A program made the translations under genes and the position numbers. DNA of 8,048 nt from CAZTWC01 sp964617105 [NCBI: uncultured Myxococcia bacterium] (GTDB taxonomy: Bacteria; CAZTWC01): the NCBI GenBank assembly GCA_964617105.1, contig CAZTWC010000143.1, forward strand, positions 1 through 8,048. The letters run 5' to 3'. This document shows positions 5,681 through 8,048 of the stretch, in pieces. Position 1 is the stretch's first letter; each line of letters begins with the position of its first letter. The notes under the pieces are model-generated. The model saw nothing but the letters and a program-made list of their open reading frames with translations, did not search any database and was not told the DNA's origin.

Positions 5681-7369
5681 TTAGAGAGTTTCGATCATCT
5701 TCATGTAGCGCCTGAACGCTTTTTTGCGCCGGTTGAATTTGTGCAACTGAGCGATATCTTTGTACACTTCCACTAGTTTCTCTTTGGGATATCCCAGCCG
5801 TTTGTATAATTGGGCAGATTTGTCCAGTTCAAAAAAAGCCTCTTGGTAGAAACGTTTGTCTTTTCCATAGAGTTTTCCCACCTGGTGATAAACTTCGGGA
5901 AATTGCATCCTTTTAGTAATAGCAAGTTCAAAGGCGTTCATGGCAGCCTCGCTGGCAGCCTGGGCTTCTTTTCCTTTTTTACGGTCTTTCTTGTAGTTAG
6001 TCATCATGGCGATATTTACTAATCCCAGATGGTAGTGAATATCTGCGTTCCAGTCTTCTACTTCAACCGCCTTTTGGGCTAACTCGAAGGCATTTGCCAG
6101 CACGTTTTCCTGCTCCTGGGCGATCTCCTTTTTCTTCGCCTTATCTCTGCGGTTGGTTTTTGCATAATCGGCAATTAGTTTTTTGTTCATTTCTAGATAG
6201 AGGTTGACTCCGAATATATAGTAACTTCCATCGGGATCAATAGTATTGCCGAAATCTTTAAAGGAGGCTATTCCCTCATCGAATTTCTCATTGGCCATCA
6301 AGGCCTTGATATAGTCTTTTTGAAATCTGGTTATGGATGGCATATCATCGCGGGCGGCTTTTAGGTTCATCAGCGACTCAACCGGTTTATCAAGGGCCAG
6401 CAGCACATTACCCCGCAGGTTGTTATAATCGGAATTAGAAGAATCTGCACCAATAACCAGGTCAACCATTTGTAAGGCTTTTTCAAACTCTTTTTGCTTA
6501 TAATAACCCATAGCCCTGGCAAAAGTGGCTCTGGTTTTCAGTTTTGGGGCAAGATCGTTTTGCAGCAACCTATCCAGCACCCGAGCCTGGGGTTCTATCT
6601 CTTCATTCAGAATAAAGCAGATTAAAGCGAAATCGATTTGGCTAAATTCATGTTCACTGTTTAGAGATAGCGCTTTTTTTATAAAGGACTTGGCATTGGT
6701 AATCTCATCCCGGTAGAGATAGGAGTTACCCAGAGCGTAGGCGGCCTTGGTGTAGTCCCAGTCCAGATCGTGGGCTGTGCGGAAATTTTCCAGGGCTGGG
6801 TGAAACTTTTTCTGGGCTTTCAGAATGTAGCCCAGGACAGTGGTAAGACGTCCATGGGTCTTGGTTTTCTTTAAAATAGTTACAATGGTTTTGTAGGCTT
6901 TATCCAATTGCCCCGAATACAGGTAATAATAGGATTCAGCCGCGTATCTTTCCGAGCGTTTGATATCTTCTGCCAGCACCTGGTCCAGGTATTTTTTAGC
7001 CTTTGTCTGGTATTCTTCCAGTCCATAGTTGCCCCAAAGCAAAGTAAAAACTTCGGTTACAGATGCCAAGGCAGCCGGATGGCTATCATCTATTTCCAGG
7101 GCTTTCAAATATTTATCAGCAGCGTATCGTAGGCTTTCTACATCGTCCAGATTGTGTTTTTGCTGACCATCGGTGACCAGCTGGTTGATAGCTTTAACAT
7201 CTTCGATGTGTTTCCAATACCATGCCAGGAGCAATACCATCACTCCACCGATAATCACGATGTCGATGATGGCTTTCAGAATCGGATTCATTTTGGGGGC
7301 ATTCATTTTTTTGACCACCTGGTCCAGTTGTTGCTCCGGGATAAATTCTTTTTCAATTTTTTGGGTCAT
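5681..7369 (-). CDS. Membrane-anchored tetratricopeptide-repeat (TPR) protein
   Basis: A 562-aa protein with a cytoplasmic-type charged N-terminus (1-29), one membrane helix at about 33-52 (AIIDIVIIGGVMVLLLAWYW) and a long helical repeat region. The pattern suggests N-in topology with the repeats probably outside the inner membrane; topology is inferred. TPR-like units are visible near 83-105, 141-173, 175-205, 204-238 (KAAYALGNSYLYRDEITNAK), 278-310 (ARAMGYYKQKEFEKALQMVD), 312-340, 445-475 and 492-526 (YHQVGKLYGKDKRFYQEAFF). Lys-rich inserts at about 405-425 and 455-465 interrupt the array. TPR arrays act as protein-binding scaffolds, and no enzymatic motif is seen. The start at 7369 is supported by AGGGAGA six bases upstream. 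It is transcribed from a strong promoter at 7472-7500, follows an outer-membrane barrel gene, and precedes a CPBP protease, which suggests an envelope role. The partner is unknown. Confidence 0.88.
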   Translation of the reverse strand: MTQKIEKEFIPEQQLDQVVKKMNAPKMNPILKAIIDIVIIGGVMVLLLAWYWKHIEDVKAINQLVTDGQQKHNLDDVESLRYAADKYLKALEIDDSHPAALASVTEVFTLLWGNYGLEEYQTKAKKYLDQVLAEDIKRSERYAAESYYYLYSGQLDKAYKTIVTILKKTKTHGRLTTVLGYILKAQKKFHPALENFRTAHDLDWDYTKAAYALGNSYLYRDEITNAKSFIKKALSLNSEHEFSQIDFALICFILNEEIEPQARVLDRLLQNDLAPKLKTRATFARAMGYYKQKEFEKALQMVDLVIGADSSNSDYNNLRGNVLLALDKPVESLMNLKAARDDMPSITRFQKDYIKALMANEKFDEGIASFKDFGNTIDPDGSYYIFGVNLYLEMNKKLIADYAKTNRRDKAKKKEIAQEQENVLANAFELAQKAVEVEDWNADIHYHLGLVNIAMMTNYKKDRKKGKEAQAASEAAMNAFELAITKRMQFPEVYHQVGKLYGKDKRFYQEAFFELDKSAQLYKRLGYPKEKLVEVYKDIAQLHKFNRRKKAFRRYMKMIETL

Positions 7370-7375
7370 TTATCT

Positions 7376-7381
7376 CTCCCT
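7376..7381 (-). promoter_or_regulatory. Shine-Dalgarno site AGGGAG of the TPR gene
   Basis: Read on the minus strand, AGGGAG ends six bases before the ATG at 7369. It is the strongest ribosome site in the window and decides the start of the TPR protein. Confidence 0.75.
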
Positions 7382-7471
7382 GGTCATCTTTAAGTAATGT
7401 CCATCCAAATTTATCTGTCGTGTTTCGAAATTGATTTTTGAATCTTCACTATACGAATATTTAAACTATAA

Positions 7472-7500
7472 TATATAGCAAAAATAGGAGTGGCTGTCAA
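7472..7500 (-). promoter_or_regulatory. Sigma-70 promoter of the TPR-CPBP operon
   Basis: On the minus strand a perfect -35 TTGACA (7500-7495) is followed by exactly 17 bases and a -10 TATATA (7477-7472). A TGC directly before the -10 adds an extended -10 element. Transcription should start near 7465, giving a leader of about 95 bases before the TPR ATG. The promoter lies beyond the stop codon of the barrel gene (7570-7572), so the TPR-CPBP pair does not need read-through from it. No second hairpin or known riboswitch is apparent in the AT-rich leader. The rest of the 7370-7569 gap holds no gene I can support and no clear terminator for the barrel gene. Confidence 0.75.
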
Positions 7501-7569
7501 GCAGTCTGAAAGTTGAGCATTTCCGGACAGATACTAAACAGTTTTTTTGGTGAGATTTCTGGAAAGAAT

Positions 7570-8048
7570 CTATATCTCATCCGGAGTTGGTTTGCCCTTG
7601 AAAAACCAGTTGACGCCTACCATGAAGCGGGTTTTTATTTTAGTACCAAAAGGGTGTTCCCGGTGGTAATTGAACAGGACATTGTAACCGCTCAAATAGG
7701 CTTCCAGAGAATCGGGGATGATCCAATAACCCAGGCGGATATTGGCCAGCAGGTAAGGGTCTAGAGTGGTATGATTCTCTTCGATCTCAGCGGTAAGGGT
7801 ATTCAGGTAAGTTAATGGCCAGGTTCTGGAACTCACTCCGTGCATATCCAGATTGGCAGTAAAACCGCTGGCGTGTTCATATTGAACGCCCAGGTTAAAT
7901 TTGTGAAAAGGGTTTTGTTTTAATACATAATATGATTCCTGGGTTTCATCGTATTGCTGAATACTCTGGTACGCGTAATTGGAATAACCACGCAACCATT
8001 TGAAAGGGCTGTAGGAGATATTGATTTCACCACCCAGGGCGCGGCTTT
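7570..8048 (-). CDS. C-terminal end of an outer-membrane beta-barrel protein, TonB-dependent receptor-like (cut by window edge)
   Basis: The last 158 residues of a protein whose start lies beyond base 8048; the frame stays open to the edge (first visible residues SRALGGEINISYSPFKWLRG). Alternating polar and aromatic/hydrophobic residues mark amphipathic strands: SYSPFKWLRGYSNYAYQSI, then FNLGVQYEHASGFTANLDM, LLANIRLGYWI, EAYLSGYNVLF, and the terminal strand TRFMVGVNWFFKG. GGEINISYSPFKWLRG and NPFHKFNLGVQY resemble the last strands of TonB-dependent receptors. The pair LDPYLLANIRLGYWI and LEAYLSGYNVLF matches the final barrel repeats in which N(V/I)LF-type turns precede the end. A short polar tail (KPTPDEI) follows the aromatic-rich strand. 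Such receptors take up siderophores, vitamins or glycans; the substrate cannot be told without the plug domain. It lies upstream of the TPR gene on the same strand but is separated from it by an independent promoter. Confidence 0.75.
   Translation of the reverse strand, partial: SRALGGEINISYSPFKWLRGYSNYAYQSIQQYDETQESYYVLKQNPFHKFNLGVQYEHASGFTANLDMHGVSSRTWPLTYLNTLTAEIEENHTTLDPYLLANIRLGYWIIPDSLEAYLSGYNVLFNYHREHPFGTKIKTRFMVGVNWFFKGKPTPDEI

Noticed and set aside
7423-7430. TTTCGAAA palindrome in the TPR leader
   Set aside because: An 8-bp AT-rich palindrome is expected by chance and has no second copy nearby.
7503-7569. Rho-independent terminator after the outer-membrane barrel gene
   Set aside because: The stretch has short A and T runs but no stable G+C stem next to a T tract in the minus-strand direction.

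Overview
The window (8048 bases, moderate G+C, tightly packed, no gap longer than about 200 bases) looks like a chromosomal core segment of a Gram-negative, diderm bacterium. The right edge codes for the C-terminal end of an outer-membrane beta-barrel that resembles a TonB-dependent receptor. The left side carries a coaBC - family-4 uracil-DNA glycosylase - NfeD-type protease cluster. I cannot fix the phylum. The mix of family-4 UDG, a DUF507-like protein and a TonB-type barrel would fit Deltaproteobacteria-like lineages or an FCB/candidate-phylum bacterium; this is inference only. I see no insertion sequences, CRISPR arrays, tRNAs, rRNAs or phage genes.

Layout. (1) Bases 1-2575, minus strand: coaBC (coenzyme A synthesis), then a 4Fe-4S family-4 uracil-DNA glycosylase, then an NfeD/ClpP-class membrane serine protease cut off by the left edge. 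The gaps are 11-12 bases, so this is very probably one transcription unit read right to left. (2) Bases 2576-2699: a short AT-rich divergent intergenic region with a 7-bp inverted repeat. (3) Bases 2700-4943, plus strand: an unrecognised 291-aa protein with a possible degenerate receiver-like N-terminus, a 171-aa DUF507-like protein that seems to be an internal duplication, and a nitrilase-superfamily amidohydrolase with an intact Glu-Lys-Cys triad. The last two are separated by one base. (4) Bases 4944-4966: a convergent junction; a run of nine C ends on the last base of the CPBP stop codon. (5) Bases 4967-7369, minus strand: a membrane-anchored TPR protein followed closely by a CPBP/Rce1-like intramembrane protease. 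They are driven by a near-consensus sigma-70 promoter at 7472-7500 with a leader of about 95 bases. (6) Bases 7570-8048, minus strand: the C-terminal end of the outer-membrane barrel protein.

How the genes fit together: the left operon joins coenzyme A synthesis, uracil repair and membrane protein quality control, which is housekeeping. The TPR-CPBP pair is probably an envelope-associated unit: a TPR scaffold anchored in the inner membrane next to an intramembrane protease. The central plus-strand trio is the least understood part and the best place to look for new biology, but I see no clear evidence of a new defence or mobile system. The most specific oddities are two substitutions at catalytic positions of the CoaC half of CoaBC and the uncharacterised gene trio.
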